Assembly: GCF_003287895.1 (NCBI RefSeq)
Contig: NZ_CP030280.1
Coordinates: 3,103,501 to 3,167,500, forward strand
Direction of reading: 5' to 3'
DNA from: Blautia argi
Lineage (GTDB): Bacteria > Bacillota > Clostridia > Lachnospirales > Lachnospiraceae
Length of the DNA stretch: 64,000 bases
Positions 9,666-18,251 of the stretch are shown here, in pieces; the first letter of the stretch is position 1; each line of letters opens with the position of its first letter. A model generated the notes under the pieces. That model ran no database searches, was not told where the DNA came from, and saw only the letters and a list, made by a program, of their open reading frames with translations. The position numbers were made by a program, and so were the translations under genes.

Positions 9666-10847
9666 ATGAAACTTCCCGGTTATTATACCTCAGGTGAATT
9701 TGCCAAAATGGCAAATATTTCAGTAAGAACCGTACGCTTCTATGACAAACAGAATATTTTAAAGCCCTCATATGTGTCACCCTCTGGTTCTCGTTTTTAT
9801 ACAGACCGGGATTTCGCCCGTTTGCAGCAAATTCTACTATTAAAATATCTGGGATTTTCTCTTGACGATATTAAAGAAATGACCATTAATGATGCGGATT
9901 ATCACTTTATGCTGAACTCCCTGAACCTTCAGCAAAAGCTGATCAAAGACCGTATTGAGCAGCTTCAGATGGTGGAAAAGGCCATACAGGATACCACGGA
10001 AGAAATCCGCACCAATCATGCTGTTAACTGGAGCCATATGCTGAATTTAATTCATCTTACAAATATGGAAAAAAGTATGAAAAGCCAGTACCAGAATTCC
10101 AGCAATATTTCTGCCAGAATTCATCTACATAACCTTTATTCAGAAAATAAACAAGGGTGGTTTCCCTGGCTTTTTGAGCAATGCCAGCTTCAAAAAAACA
10201 TGAACGTTCTGGAAATAGGCTGTGGAAACGGAGCTCTATGGAAAGAAAATCTCTCTCTGATTCCAGAAGAGATTTCCATTACCCTTTCTGATATCTCCCG
10301 GGGAATGCTGCGGGATACCCAAAGAGAAATCGGTACCAAAGATTCCCGTTTCTCTTTTCGTGCCTTTGACTGTCATAAAATTCCTTATCCAGACCAGCAA
10401 TTTGACCTTGTCATTGCCAATCATGTATTATTTTACTGTGATATTCCCCAGGTCTGCCGGGAAGTATCCAGAGTTTTAAAGCCTCAGGGACATTTCCTGT
10501 GCAGTGCATATGGCACACAGCACATGATTGAAATCAGCCGGCTTGTACAGGAATTTGACAGCCGTATTATTTTATCCGCAGAAAAGCTATATGAAAAGTT
10601 TGGGAAAGAAAATGGAGCAGAGCTTCTCTCCCCTTATTTTCATATTGTTCAATGGAAATTATATGAGGACAGCCTTTTCGTTGATACACCAGAGCCTATT
10701 ATTGAATATATTCTGTCCTGTCACGGAAACCAGAATCAGTACTTACTGGACCGCTATAAGGAATTTCGCTCTTATGTAGCCAAAAAAACAACCGCAGGAT
10801 TTCATATTACAAAAGAAGCCGGCGTATTCCTTTGCCAAAAATCCTGA
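9666..10847 (+). CDS. MerR-type regulator fused to a SAM-dependent methyltransferase
   Basis: 393-aa two-domain protein. Residues ~5-75 are a MerR winged helix (YYTSGEFAKMANISVRTVRFYDKQNILKPSYVSPSGSRFYTDRDFARLQQILLLKYLGFSLDDI), followed by the usual dimerisation helix to ~110. Residues ~175-390 form a class I methyltransferase: motif I VLEIGCGNG (about 181-189), LSDISRGML as the acidic beta2 region, FDLVIANHVLFY as motif IV, and VLKPQGHFLCSAYG. Thus the usual effector-binding domain is replaced by an enzyme. The ATG at 9666 follows AAGGAGGC; the open frame upstream has no ribosome site. It is monocistronic and divergent from glmS. Whether SAM or a methylated product is the signal, or the enzyme detoxifies an inducer, cannot be told. 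Confidence 0.88.
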   Translation: MKLPGYYTSGEFAKMANISVRTVRFYDKQNILKPSYVSPSGSRFYTDRDFARLQQILLLKYLGFSLDDIKEMTINDADYHFMLNSLNLQQKLIKDRIEQLQMVEKAIQDTTEEIRTNHAVNWSHMLNLIHLTNMEKSMKSQYQNSSNISARIHLHNLYSENKQGWFPWLFEQCQLQKNMNVLEIGCGNGALWKENLSLIPEEISITLSDISRGMLRDTQREIGTKDSRFSFRAFDCHKIPYPDQQFDLVIANHVLFYCDIPQVCREVSRVLKPQGHFLCSAYGTQHMIEISRLVQEFDSRIILSAEKLYEKFGKENGAELLSPYFHIVQWKLYEDSLFVDTPEPIIEYILSCHGNQNQYLLDRYKEFRSYVAKKTTAGFHITKEAGVFLCQKS

Positions 10848-10854
10848 TATAAAG

Positions 10855-11415
10855 CTACAGTTTAAAAAGGATTCCCACCGCTGCTGCGATTGCAATATAA
10901 ATGACCGGGTGTTTTTTCCATTTCTGAATGGCAAAAAACAAAAGTGCTGCCAGCAAGAGCCGTTCCCAATGAAAATCCAGAAAACTCTGCAAAGAAGTAA
11001 TCTTACTTCCAGGAAGGAAGGTTTCCATAGCTACACCGATTCCGGCCGCAATAATAAGTCCGGTAGAAGCTGGCCGCAGTCCATAAAAAATCTTCTGCAC
11101 AATGCGGGCTTCTTTAAATTTTTCCAGCATTCTGCTGATAATAATAATCACAAGAATAGACGGCAGTACCAGACCCAGCGTTGCTATGATTCCTCCCAGT
11201 ATTCCTTTCACAGAAAATCCCACATAGGTAGACATATTCACACCCATAGCTCCCGGTGTGGATTCTGATATTGCAATCATGTCCCCAATATCTGCTGCAG
11301 TAAACCAGCCTGTTTTTTCAGATATGGCATACAAAAACGGAAGTGTTGCCAATCCTCCACCTACGGCAAACAATCCTGTCTTAAAAAATTCAAAAAACAG
11401 TCTAAGATAAATCAT
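10855..11415 (-). CDS. Chromate transporter family protein, second half (CHR domain)
   Basis: 186-aa membrane protein of the short-chain CHR family, encoded as a pair with the gene upstream. Recognisable motifs are FFEFFKTGLFAVGGGLATLPFL at the N-terminus and ESTPGAMGVNMSTYVGF. The start ATG at 11415 overlaps the stop of its partner (ATGA), with AAGGAGG just before it, so the two are translationally coupled. Short-chain CHR proteins work as heterodimers that move chromate or related anions; in anaerobes the true substrate is unclear. It is convergent with the MerR-methyltransferase gene, only 7 bp apart, with no visible terminator hairpin between them. Confidence 0.85.
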   Translation of the reverse strand: MIYLRLFFEFFKTGLFAVGGGLATLPFLYAISEKTGWFTAADIGDMIAISESTPGAMGVNMSTYVGFSVKGILGGIIATLGLVLPSILVIIIISRMLEKFKEARIVQKIFYGLRPASTGLIIAAGIGVAMETFLPGSKITSLQSFLDFHWERLLLAALLFFAIQKWKKHPVIYIAIAAAVGILFKL

Positions 11416-11963
11416 GCCTTTCCTCCTTTCATCTCCTGCATACTTTTTATACTGATTCCTGCTGCGGCAGACAGAATAACAAGCACAACCGGAGAAAGAG
11501 AGGTGAATACGCTTAGCAGAGTAATGACAATACAGATTCCTGCACACCATTTATCTATGACAGATTTCTTTCCAAGCTTTAACACTGCATCTAAAATTAA
11601 AGCGCATACACAGATTCTAATACCATCAAAAGCATACTTTACATAAGTAATATGGGCAAAATTACGCAAAAATGCCGCGATGAGCATAATAATCACAAGA
11701 GAGGGGAACACAAACCCAAAGGTAGCGACAAAGCCTCCCAGTATTCCTTTTCTTCGATACCCGATAAAAGTAGAGGTGTTGACTGCTATAATACCCGGCG
11801 TACACTGTCCAATGGCATAATAGTCCATAACCTCCTCTTCGGTTGCCCAGCCTCGCTTTTCCACAATCTCCCTCTGGATAATCGGCAGCATGGCATAACC
11901 ACCACCAAAGGTCACTGCGCCCATTCTTGCAAAAACCCAGAATAATTCTAAAAGTTCCTTCAA
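11412..11963 (-). CDS. Chromate transporter family protein, first half (CHR domain)
   Basis: 183-aa membrane protein, first member of the CHR pair. It has the family motif FGGGYAMLPIIQREIVEKRGW followed by AIGQCTPGIIAVNTSTFIGYRRKGILGG and four to five further hydrophobic segments. The start is a TTG at 11963, decided by AGGAGG eight bases upstream; no ATG is available. It overlaps the second CHR gene by four bases. The genes follow glgP after a 93-bp gap and may be read from their own promoter. Anion substrate is inferred from the family name only. Confidence 0.85.
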   Translation of the reverse strand: MKELLELFWVFARMGAVTFGGGYAMLPIIQREIVEKRGWATEEEVMDYYAIGQCTPGIIAVNTSTFIGYRRKGILGGFVATFGFVFPSLVIIMLIAAFLRNFAHITYVKYAFDGIRICVCALILDAVLKLGKKSVIDKWCAGICIVITLLSVFTSLSPVVLVILSAAAGISIKSMQEMKGGKA

Positions 11964-12056
11964 TTCTGAATCCTCCTAGCTGAAATTTTTCACCCTATAA
12001 AATTATCACACTTTTTTGCTTTTGTATACTTGTATATGCGCTTTAAAAAATTCTTT

Positions 12057-14321
12057 TTATTTTAAATGCCAAATCCCTTCGTTGTATTGAGCAATGGTTC
12101 TGTCTGAGGAGAAAAATCCTGCTTTTGCAATATTTATAAGAACCTTCTGATTCCATTCTTTCTGATTCTCGTAATCTGCATATACCTGTTCCTTTATCCT
12201 GATATATTCTCTAGTATCTAAAAGGGTCATAAACCAGTCCTTTCCAATCAACTCCTTATGCAGACGAGAGAGGCTCTCCTTCTCTCCGATAGCCAAAAGC
12301 TCCTTGCCTGTAATAAAATCTACCAGTTTCTGAATCAGACTGTCCTTCTTATAAATATCCTTTGCACAATATGCGGATTCTGCATACAAATCTAAAACCT
12401 CTTGCGGCTTCTTACCAAAGATATAAATATTTTCTTCTCCTACCAAATCCCGGATTTCTACATTTGCACCGTCCTCTGTTCCCAGCGTCAAAGCTCCATT
12501 CAACATAAACTTCATGTTTCCTGTGCCGGAGGCTTCCTTTGATGCCAGAGAAATCTGCTCGGAAATATCTGCTGCCGGAATCACTTTTGCTGCCTTTGAT
12601 ACATTGTAATTCTCAATCATCAACACACGGAAATATGGACATACCTCAGGGTCATTCTCAATCAGCTCCTGTAAACATAAAATCAGATGAATAATATCCT
12701 TTGCTATAACATAAGCAGGCGCTGCTTTTGCCCCGAAAATCATGGTAATCGGACGCTTTGGTTTATTTCCGGCTTTGATATCCAGATACTTGTAAATAGC
12801 ATACAAAGCATTCATCTGCTGTCTTTTATACTCATGCAGACGTTTTACCTGCACATCAATAATGGAATTTTCATTTATTTCGATACCCTGAGTTTCCTCC
12901 ATAAATTTTTTAAATTCCAGTTTTTTCTCCAGCTTAATTTCTGCCAGCCTCTGCAGTACCTTTTCATCATCTTTATACACCAGCAGCTTTTCCAGTTCCT
13001 CTGCGTTTTTCTTAAATCCGTTTCCGATCAGGTCTTCCACATATTTGCTTAACTGTCTGTTGCAGTGCAAAAACCAACGACGGAAGGTAATACCGTTTGT
13101 CTTATTATTAAATTTCTCCGGATAAATATCATAGAAATTCTTAAGTTCTGATTTTTTCAAAATCTCTGTATGAAGAGCAGCCACACCGTTGACTGAAAAT
13201 CCATAGTGGATATCCATATGTGCCATATGCACTCGCTCATTTTCATCTATGATATACACAGATTCATCTGCATATTTTTTCCTTACTTTTTTATCCAGTT
13301 CTTTTATAACCGGAATTAACTGAGGAACAACCTCCTCCAGATACTCTAATGGCCATTTTTCCAATGCCTCTGCCAGAATCGTATGATTGGTATACGCACA
13401 GGTTTTGCTGACCGTGTCAATGGCCTCGTCCATGGAAAATCCCTTTTCCTGAAGAAGGCGAATCAACTCCGGAATTACCATAGAGGGGTGAGTATCATTA
13501 ATCTGAATTACCACATGCTCATGAAGTTTACGCAAATCATAACCCTGCTGTTCACATTCCTTTAAAATGAGCTGTGCGCCACTGCTCACCATAAAATACT
13601 GCTGGTAAATACGCAGCTTACGTCCCGCATCATCGGAATCGTCCGGATAGAGAAACAAAGTGAGATTTTTACGGATCGCTTCCTTATCAAAATCAATACT
13701 GTCCTCTGGTACAATCCTCTCATCAACCGTCTTCACATCAAATAAATGCAGTCTTCCGCAGCCTGACTCATATCCCGGAACAGCAATATCATATAAAACA
13801 GCCTCTGCCGCAAAATCCTTAAACTGTACCAAAAAGCTGTCCGGCTGTTTCATCAGCCAGCTCTCTTTTGTTATCCATGGATTTTTCACTTCTTTTTGTT
13901 TATGATTTTGAAATTTCTGCTGAAACAGTCCAAAGTGATAATTCAGCCCAATCCCATCACCCGGTAAACCCAATGTTGCAATGGAATCCAGAAAACAGGC
14001 TGCCAGTCTTCCCAGACCTCCATTTCCAAGAGAAGGCTCTGCTTCCAGTTCCTCTATCTCGCATAATTCATAACCATGCTTTTTCAATATTTTTTCTGCT
14101 TCCTCATATAATCCCAAATTAATCAGATTATTAGATAAAAGTTTTCCAATCAAAAATTCTGCAGAAATATAATATAATTTCTTTCTCCCTGTATTTGCCG
14201 GAAGCTTTTCTGCTGCCTCTCTGGTAAACAGGAGCAATGCTTCAAAAAGCTCTTCTTTTGTACAGTTATCCAAATTTTTCTGAAATCTGCCGGCAAGTAA
14301 TGCTTCTAATTTTTCTTCCAC
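12057..14321 (-). CDS. glgP: Glycogen/maltodextrin phosphorylase
   Basis: Phosphorolysis of alpha-1,4-glucan to glucose-1-phosphate in the cytoplasm, PLP dependent. 754 aa, within the usual bacterial range. Landmarks: [44 protein letters not shown], the [12 protein letters not shown] segment, and the PLP-lysine region [28 protein letters not shown]. The start is GTG at 14321, placed by AGGAG seven bases upstream. It follows the LacI regulator by 56 bp and malQ before that, giving a malQ-lacI-glgP operon for intracellular maltodextrin or glycogen breakdown, which complements glgB and the GH13 amylase at 29-33 kb. Confidence 0.95.
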   Translation of the reverse strand: MEEKLEALLAGRFQKNLDNCTKEELFEALLLFTREAAEKLPANTGRKKLYYISAEFLIGKLLSNNLINLGLYEEAEKILKKHGYELCEIEELEAEPSLGNGGLGRLAACFLDSIATLGLPGDGIGLNYHFGLFQQKFQNHKQKEVKNPWITKESWLMKQPDSFLVQFKDFAAEAVLYDIAVPGYESGCGRLHLFDVKTVDERIVPEDSIDFDKEAIRKNLTLFLYPDDSDDAGRKLRIYQQYFMVSSGAQLILKECEQQGYDLRKLHEHVVIQINDTHPSMVIPELIRLLQEKGFSMDEAIDTVSKTCAYTNHTILAEALEKWPLEYLEEVVPQLIPVIKELDKKVRKKYADESVYIIDENERVHMAHMDIHYGFSVNGVAALHTEILKKSELKNFYDIYPEKFNNKTNGITFRRWFLHCNRQLSKYVEDLIGNGFKKNAEELEKLLVYKDDEKVLQRLAEIKLEKKLEFKKFMEETQGIEINENSIIDVQVKRLHEYKRQQMNALYAIYKYLDIKAGNKPKRPITMIFGAKAAPAYVIAKDIIHLILCLQELIENDPEVCPYFRVLMIENYNVSKAAKVIPAADISEQISLASKEASGTGNMKFMLNGALTLGTEDGANVEIRDLVGEENIYIFGKKPQEVLDLYAESAYCAKDIYKKDSLIQKLVDFITGKELLAIGEKESLSRLHKELIGKDWFMTLLDTREYIRIKEQVYADYENQKEWNQKVLINIAKAGFFSSDRTIAQYNEGIWHLK

Positions 14322-14377
14322 GTTTTTTCTCCTCTATTGTAATCTCTTTTTATGGTCTTTGTATAAACATTTGAATT

Positions 14378-15412
14378 TTAAAATTTCCTTTTTACAGGCG
14401 GAACAGTAGATTCCCTTTTTAAAAGCTCTCCCTCAAAGACTAACTGATGGGGCTTTTCTTTCCCTTTTATCATATCAAAAAGCAAATCTGCGGTTGCTTT
14501 TGCTATCTTTTCTACAGGCTGACGTATAGTAGTAATACTTGGAATATAAAACTCCCCTGTATCCATACCATCAAATCCCGCCACAGAACACTGCGCAGGA
14601 ACAGAAATCCCTGCTTCCTTAAGCGCCCTGCAGGCTCCTATGGCCATGGTATCTGAAGTTGCATAAAGAGCTGTAAATTCTGTATCCTGCAAAAGCTGCT
14701 TTGTCAGCTTATAGCCGGAGCGAAAAGAATAACGATCCTCCTCTGCATTCATGTAGCTTACCAACTCCTCCGAGTAAGGAATTCCATAATCCTGCAATGC
14801 CTTTCGATATCCCAAAAGACGCAGCTTTCCAATACTTTTATCCTCCTTCGGCGCTGTCAGAATTGCAATTCTCTCATGTCCCAGATTTATCAGATATTCT
14901 GTCATCTTGTAGCTCTCCTTAAAGTCGTCTACAGAAACAGCCGCATATTTTTCTTCCATATCTGCAGCTCGAATGGTACTGAGTACATACGGTATCTCAA
15001 GCTGCTCCATTTTTTCTCTGGGGTGTGAAAAGCTTCCTCCCAGAAAGACCAGACCACGGGGCTTTTTCTCTTTTGTTATATGCAAAGCAATATCCAGCTC
15101 ATCTTCCTGTTCTTCTACATGCTGTAAAATACAACTGTAATTCATACGCTGACATTCTCTTTCCAGCCCGCTGACCAAATCGTTAAAAAAAGTATTTCCA
15201 ATTCCTTTTACAAGGACAGCGATTGCCTTTGCATCTGTTCGCTTTAAATTTCTTGCGCTGTTATTTGGTACATAATTAGACTCTGCAATCGTCTGCAAAA
15301 TTTTTTCTTTTGTTTCCGGATTAATATCCGGATGATTGTTCATGGCCCTGGATACGGTGCTGACACCTACCCCGCACTTTTTCGCAATATCTTTTATTGT
15401 CATGTTTCCCAT
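14378..15412 (-). CDS. LacI-family transcriptional regulator (MalR-like by context)
   Basis: 344-aa repressor. The N-terminal helix-turn-helix TIKDIAKKCGVGVSTVSRAMNNHPDINPETKEKI and hinge NNSARNLKR are clear LacI/GalR features, followed by a periplasmic-binding-protein-like sensor domain (AIAVLVKGIGNTFFNDLVSGLE ... SVAGFDGMDTGEFYIPSITTIRQP). It sits between malQ and glgP, 24 bp after malQ, so a maltodextrin-responsive role is likely. A cluster of pseudo-palindromes at 17026-17058, upstream of malQ, is a candidate operator. Start at 15412 has GGGAGG upstream; an internal ATG nine bases later is possible. Confidence 0.9.
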   Translation of the reverse strand: MGNMTIKDIAKKCGVGVSTVSRAMNNHPDINPETKEKILQTIAESNYVPNNSARNLKRTDAKAIAVLVKGIGNTFFNDLVSGLERECQRMNYSCILQHVEEQEDELDIALHITKEKKPRGLVFLGGSFSHPREKMEQLEIPYVLSTIRAADMEEKYAAVSVDDFKESYKMTEYLINLGHERIAILTAPKEDKSIGKLRLLGYRKALQDYGIPYSEELVSYMNAEEDRYSFRSGYKLTKQLLQDTEFTALYATSDTMAIGACRALKEAGISVPAQCSVAGFDGMDTGEFYIPSITTIRQPVEKIAKATADLLFDMIKGKEKPHQLVFEGELLKRESTVPPVKRKF

Positions 15413-15436
15413 TACGGTATCTTCCTCCCGCTTTCC

Positions 15437-16915
15437 TTAGGAAAGTCTTCCGTAAAGTTTTGTCATATTGTACATTTTCTCCAGAATTTCTTCTGTAAGC
15501 TCCTCTGAACGAATTCTCCATTTCCAGTTTGTTCCCAAAGTAGAAGGCTTATTAATTCTTGCCTCTGCTCCAAGACATAAATAATCTTGAACAGGAATGA
15601 TTGCCAAATCTGCAACAGAGGCCATAGCAAGACGGATAAAATCCCACGGCATCTCCTCTTTTTCTGTATTCCGGTTATTCATATAACTCTGTGCAAATTC
15701 CTTATCTTCCGGCGACATTTCGTCCAGCCAGCCAAGCACTGTATTATTATCATGGGTTCCTGTATAAACCACACAATTTTTATTATAATTATGAGGCAGA
15801 TAATCGCTTTCTTCTCTGGAATCAAAGGCAAACTGTAGTACCTTCATTCCGGGATATCCTGTATCTCTTACCAGTTTCAGGACACTTTCCGTAAGATATC
15901 CCAAATCCTCTGCAATAATATTTACTTCTCCCAGGGCTTTTTTTACTGCATCAAACAGCTTAATACCCGGTCCCTTCTGCCATGCCCCGTACTCTGCTGT
16001 CTTATGACCATACGGAATCGCATAGTATTCATCAAATCCCCTGAAATGGTCTACCCGGACTACATCATAAAGTTTAAAGCAGTATCTGAGTCTTTGAATC
16101 CACCATGCAAAGTCAGTTTCCTCATGATACTCCCAGCGATACAGTGGATTCCCCCAAAGCTGTCCTGTGGCAGCAAAAGCGTCCGGCGGACAGCCTGCTA
16201 CTGCAAGAGGAATACACGCCTCATCAAACTGGAAAAGCTGAGGATTTGCCCAGGCATCAGCGCTATCAAAGGCGACATAAATAGGAATATCTCCGATAAT
16301 CTGAATTCCCAGCTCATTTGCATAGGCTTTCAGCTTTGTCCACTGTTTGATAAATTCATACTGCTGAAAACGCACAAACTGAATTTCCTCGGAAAGTTCT
16401 TCTCTCTTTGCATTCATCACTTCAGGATTTCTTCGCTTTAGTTCAGAATCCCATTCGCTCCAGCTTGCCCCGTCCTGACTGTTTTTCACAGCCATATATA
16501 AGCTATAATCTTCCAACCAGAAAGCATTTTCCTTTACAAACTCTTCGAAATCTGTATCTGGTACAAATCTGTGAAAGGCTTTCCGCAGGATATCAAATCT
16601 TCCGTAATAAATTTTTTCATAGTCCACATAAGAGGCATTATCTCCAAAATCACAGGCCTCACACTCTTCTTTTGTAAGAAGCCCTTCTTCTGTTAAGGTT
16701 TCTAAATCAATATAATAGGGATTTCCTGCATAGGTGGAAAACGACTGATATGGAGAATCTCCATACCCGGTAGGTCCCAATGGTAAAATCTGCCAGTATT
16801 TCTGTCCTCCCCTTTTTAACTGGTTTACAAATGTATAGGCTTCCTTCGAAAAGCTGCCAATTCCGTACTTTGACGGAAGGGCTGAAACAGGAAGCAATAT
16901 TCCGCTTGCTCTCAT
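15437..16915 (-). CDS. malQ: 4-alpha-glucanotransferase (amylomaltase)
   Basis: Transfers 1,4-glucan segments between maltodextrins, releasing glucose. 492 aa, GH77. Motifs: SGILLPVSALPSKYGIGSFS at the N-terminus, QILPLGPTGYGDSPYQSFSTYAGNPYYIDL, VRVDHFRGFDEYYAIPYG with the nucleophile Asp, AEDLGYLTESVLKL with the acid/base Glu, and YTGTHDNNTVLGW with the transition-state Asp. The ATG at 16915 follows AAAAGGAGAAG; the additional ~60 codons of open frame upstream cross the operator region and are not coding. First gene of malQ-lacI-glgP. Confidence 0.95.
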   Translation of the reverse strand: MRASGILLPVSALPSKYGIGSFSKEAYTFVNQLKRGGQKYWQILPLGPTGYGDSPYQSFSTYAGNPYYIDLETLTEEGLLTKEECEACDFGDNASYVDYEKIYYGRFDILRKAFHRFVPDTDFEEFVKENAFWLEDYSLYMAVKNSQDGASWSEWDSELKRRNPEVMNAKREELSEEIQFVRFQQYEFIKQWTKLKAYANELGIQIIGDIPIYVAFDSADAWANPQLFQFDEACIPLAVAGCPPDAFAATGQLWGNPLYRWEYHEETDFAWWIQRLRYCFKLYDVVRVDHFRGFDEYYAIPYGHKTAEYGAWQKGPGIKLFDAVKKALGEVNIIAEDLGYLTESVLKLVRDTGYPGMKVLQFAFDSREESDYLPHNYNKNCVVYTGTHDNNTVLGWLDEMSPEDKEFAQSYMNNRNTEKEEMPWDFIRLAMASVADLAIIPVQDYLCLGAEARINKPSTLGTNWKWRIRSEELTEEILEKMYNMTKLYGRLS

Positions 16916-17025
16916 AATCTTCTCCTTTTTATTCCTTTTATTCCCTACGGTTCCCGTACAACAAACAGCCAGTCCAATCCATGTATCAATTCTTTCTCTT
17001 CTTAGTTTACTGTACGGCTCTGAGA

Positions 17026-17058
17026 ATCGTTTCCGGTAACGATATCGGTAACGTTTCC
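17026..17058. promoter_or_regulatory. Cluster of overlapping LacI-type operator-like palindromes upstream of malQ
   Basis: Four overlapping dyads are packed in about 33 bp: ATCGTT-n6-AACGAT (perfect arms, beginning at 17026), GTTTCCGGTAAC, AACGATATCGGT and GGTAACGTTTCC (17046-17057). The three last are 12-bp dyads with 10 of 12 bases symmetric and a central CG or AT step. LacI-family operators have this size and a central CG in many cases. Seen in sequence; binding by the LacI protein at 14378-15412 is inference. The rest of the 16916-17248 intergenic region is AT-rich and shows only a possible plus-strand promoter (TTGCAT 17186, TATACT 17211). Confidence 0.5.
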
Positions 17059-17248
17059 AAAAAGCTTGTATATTTACATTACCACACATTCCTTGAAATT
17101 TCAATCTTGTAAATTTAGCTAAAATCTCCTCTATATATTTGTATATTTTTTTCTATAAGTTTTATAAATTTTAATACTCTTTTTCTTGCATATAAAAATT
17201 TTTAAGGTAGTATACTTATTATAGATTACATTACAGGAGATGAAAGAA

Positions 17249-17950
17249 ATGTTTATAGACTACTCTTATATCGTTTATGTACTTCCTGCCGTACTTTTTG
17301 CCATGTGGACCAGCGCTCATGTAAACAGCACGTTTCGCCGCTACTCCACACAGTACTCTATGCGAAATGTGACCGGCTATGATGCAGCCAGACGGGTGCT
17401 TGATGCCAATGGTCTGTACCATGTACGCATTGAACGGGTCAACGGAAGTCTGACTGACCATTATGATCCCAGAAGCAATGTGATACGCCTTTCAGACAGC
17501 GTATACTCCCAGACCTCTACAGCAGCCATTGGGGTCGCAGCCCACGAAGCCGGACATGCAATCCAATATGCACAGCATTATATACCCATTCGTCTTAGAA
17601 ATGCTATTATTCCCATTACCAATCTGGGGTCCAAGCTGGCTATGCCTCTTATTTTAATTGGTCTGCTTTTTGCCGGTACAGGCTCTTCTATGGGAATGCT
17701 GGCCTATGTGGGTGTCGCCTGCTTTGGTTTTTCCACGCTGTTCCAGCTTTTTACGCTTCCCACAGAGTTTGACGCCAGCCGCAGGGCCATACGGGCCATT
17801 GAAACCTGCGGAATCCTCAGTTCTGATGAAATTTATGGTTCCAAAAAGGTGCTTACAGCCGCAGCCTTAACCTATGTAGCGGCTCTGGCAGTTTCCCTCA
17901 TGCAGCTGCTTCGTCTTTTAAACATCGTAAACAGACGAAACAATAACTGA
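17249..17950 (+). CDS. YugP-family membrane zinc metallopeptidase
   Basis: 233-aa integral membrane protein with the HEAGH zinc-binding motif at residues 99-103 (VAAHEAGHAIQYAQ), an N-terminal membrane segment, and three or more C-terminal membrane segments. The conserved TLPTEFDASRRA supplies the third zinc ligand region. This is the YugP / PF04298 family, common in Firmicutes and of unknown substrate. The second ATG (17249) is chosen because AGGAG is nine bases upstream; an earlier ATG at 17240 overlaps that site. It lies on the same strand as, and 63 bp ahead of, the retron ncRNA. The family is a widespread housekeeping one, so the neighbourhood is probably fortuitous. Confidence 0.88.
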   Translation: MFIDYSYIVYVLPAVLFAMWTSAHVNSTFRRYSTQYSMRNVTGYDAARRVLDANGLYHVRIERVNGSLTDHYDPRSNVIRLSDSVYSQTSTAAIGVAAHEAGHAIQYAQHYIPIRLRNAIIPITNLGSKLAMPLILIGLLFAGTGSSMGMLAYVGVACFGFSTLFQLFTLPTEFDASRRAIRAIETCGILSSDEIYGSKKVLTAAALTYVAALAVSLMQLLRLLNIVNRRNNN

Positions 17951-17976
17951 ATGTTTCTCTCACAAAGTTTTCTCGC

Positions 17977-18005
17977 TTTACTTTCTGATACTGCTGTGCT
18001 ACAGT
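17977..18005 (+). promoter_or_regulatory. Candidate promoter of the retron ncRNA
   Basis: TTTACT (17977-17982), 17-bp spacer, then TACAGT (18000-18005) preceded by an extended TGC (17997-17999). The predicted transcription start, about 18012, coincides with the start of the a1 repeat at 18014. The elements are imperfect, but the placement is what a retron transcript needs. Confidence 0.5.
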
Positions 18006-18013
18006 AATTTTAT

Positions 18014-18025
18014 ACACAGCAGACA
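18014..18025 (+). repeat. Retron a1 inverted repeat
   Basis: ACACAGCAGACA, perfectly complementary to the a2 copy at 18191-18202. It ends immediately before AGC-like sequence (A18025 G18026 C18027), where G18026 is the expected 2'-5' branch guanosine. Confidence 0.85.
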
Positions 18026-18190
18026 GCGAGGACAGATTTCTGTCAGAGAAGCGAGTCGCTTTTCTATTTTTTCAATAAAAGGAATGGCTTTGCCAGCCCT
18101 TCTTTGGCTTCGAGGTACATCTGCACATTTCATGTGCTTTGCCCGCCTGCGGCGCAGTACCTCTTCGCCAAATCCGGTATCACCATTTTG

Positions 18191-18202
18191 TGTCTGCTGT
18201 GT
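18191..18202 (+). repeat. Retron a2 inverted repeat
   Basis: TGTCTGCTGTGT, exact reverse complement of a1, 49 bp before the RT start codon. The pairing a1:a2 primes msd reverse transcription in known retrons. Confidence 0.85.
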
Positions 18203-18251
18203 TTTCAGCGAATTTATAAACATACAGCAATCAAAACACAGGAGATATCTT

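Larger units (their letters stand above)
18014..18202 (+). ncRNA. Retron msr-msd non-coding RNA
   Basis: 189-nt element between a YugP gene and a retron-type RT. Perfect 12-bp terminal repeats (a1 18014-18025, a2 18191-18202) would fold the ends together. Directly after a1 comes AGCGAGG, close to the AGCGAGAGG that follows a1 in retron Ec86. msr hairpins: GACAG-ATTT-CTGTC (18031-18044), an 8-bp stem AGAGAAGC/GCTTTTCT with loop GAGTC (18045-18065), and TGGC-TTT-GCCA (18085-18095). msd: a long stem TTTGGC/GCCAAA (18103-18108 with 18167-18172), a 3x3 internal loop, then GAGGTAC/GTACCTC (18112-18118 with 18157-18163), topped by GCACAT-TTC-ATGTGC and a short GC hairpin. Reverse transcription should start just inside a2 and yield roughly 85-105 nt of msDNA. 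The fold is by eye. Confidence 0.85.

Noticed and set aside
17240..17950. YugP protease as the proven retron effector
   Set aside because: The family is widespread and vertically kept in Firmicutes, and a separate promoter lies between it and the ncRNA; only comparative neighbourhood data could justify the link.
18084..18251. In-frame extension of the RT gene upstream of 18252
   Set aside because: It would translate the msd region; the only ribosome site (AGGAG at 18240-18244) serves the ATG at 18252.
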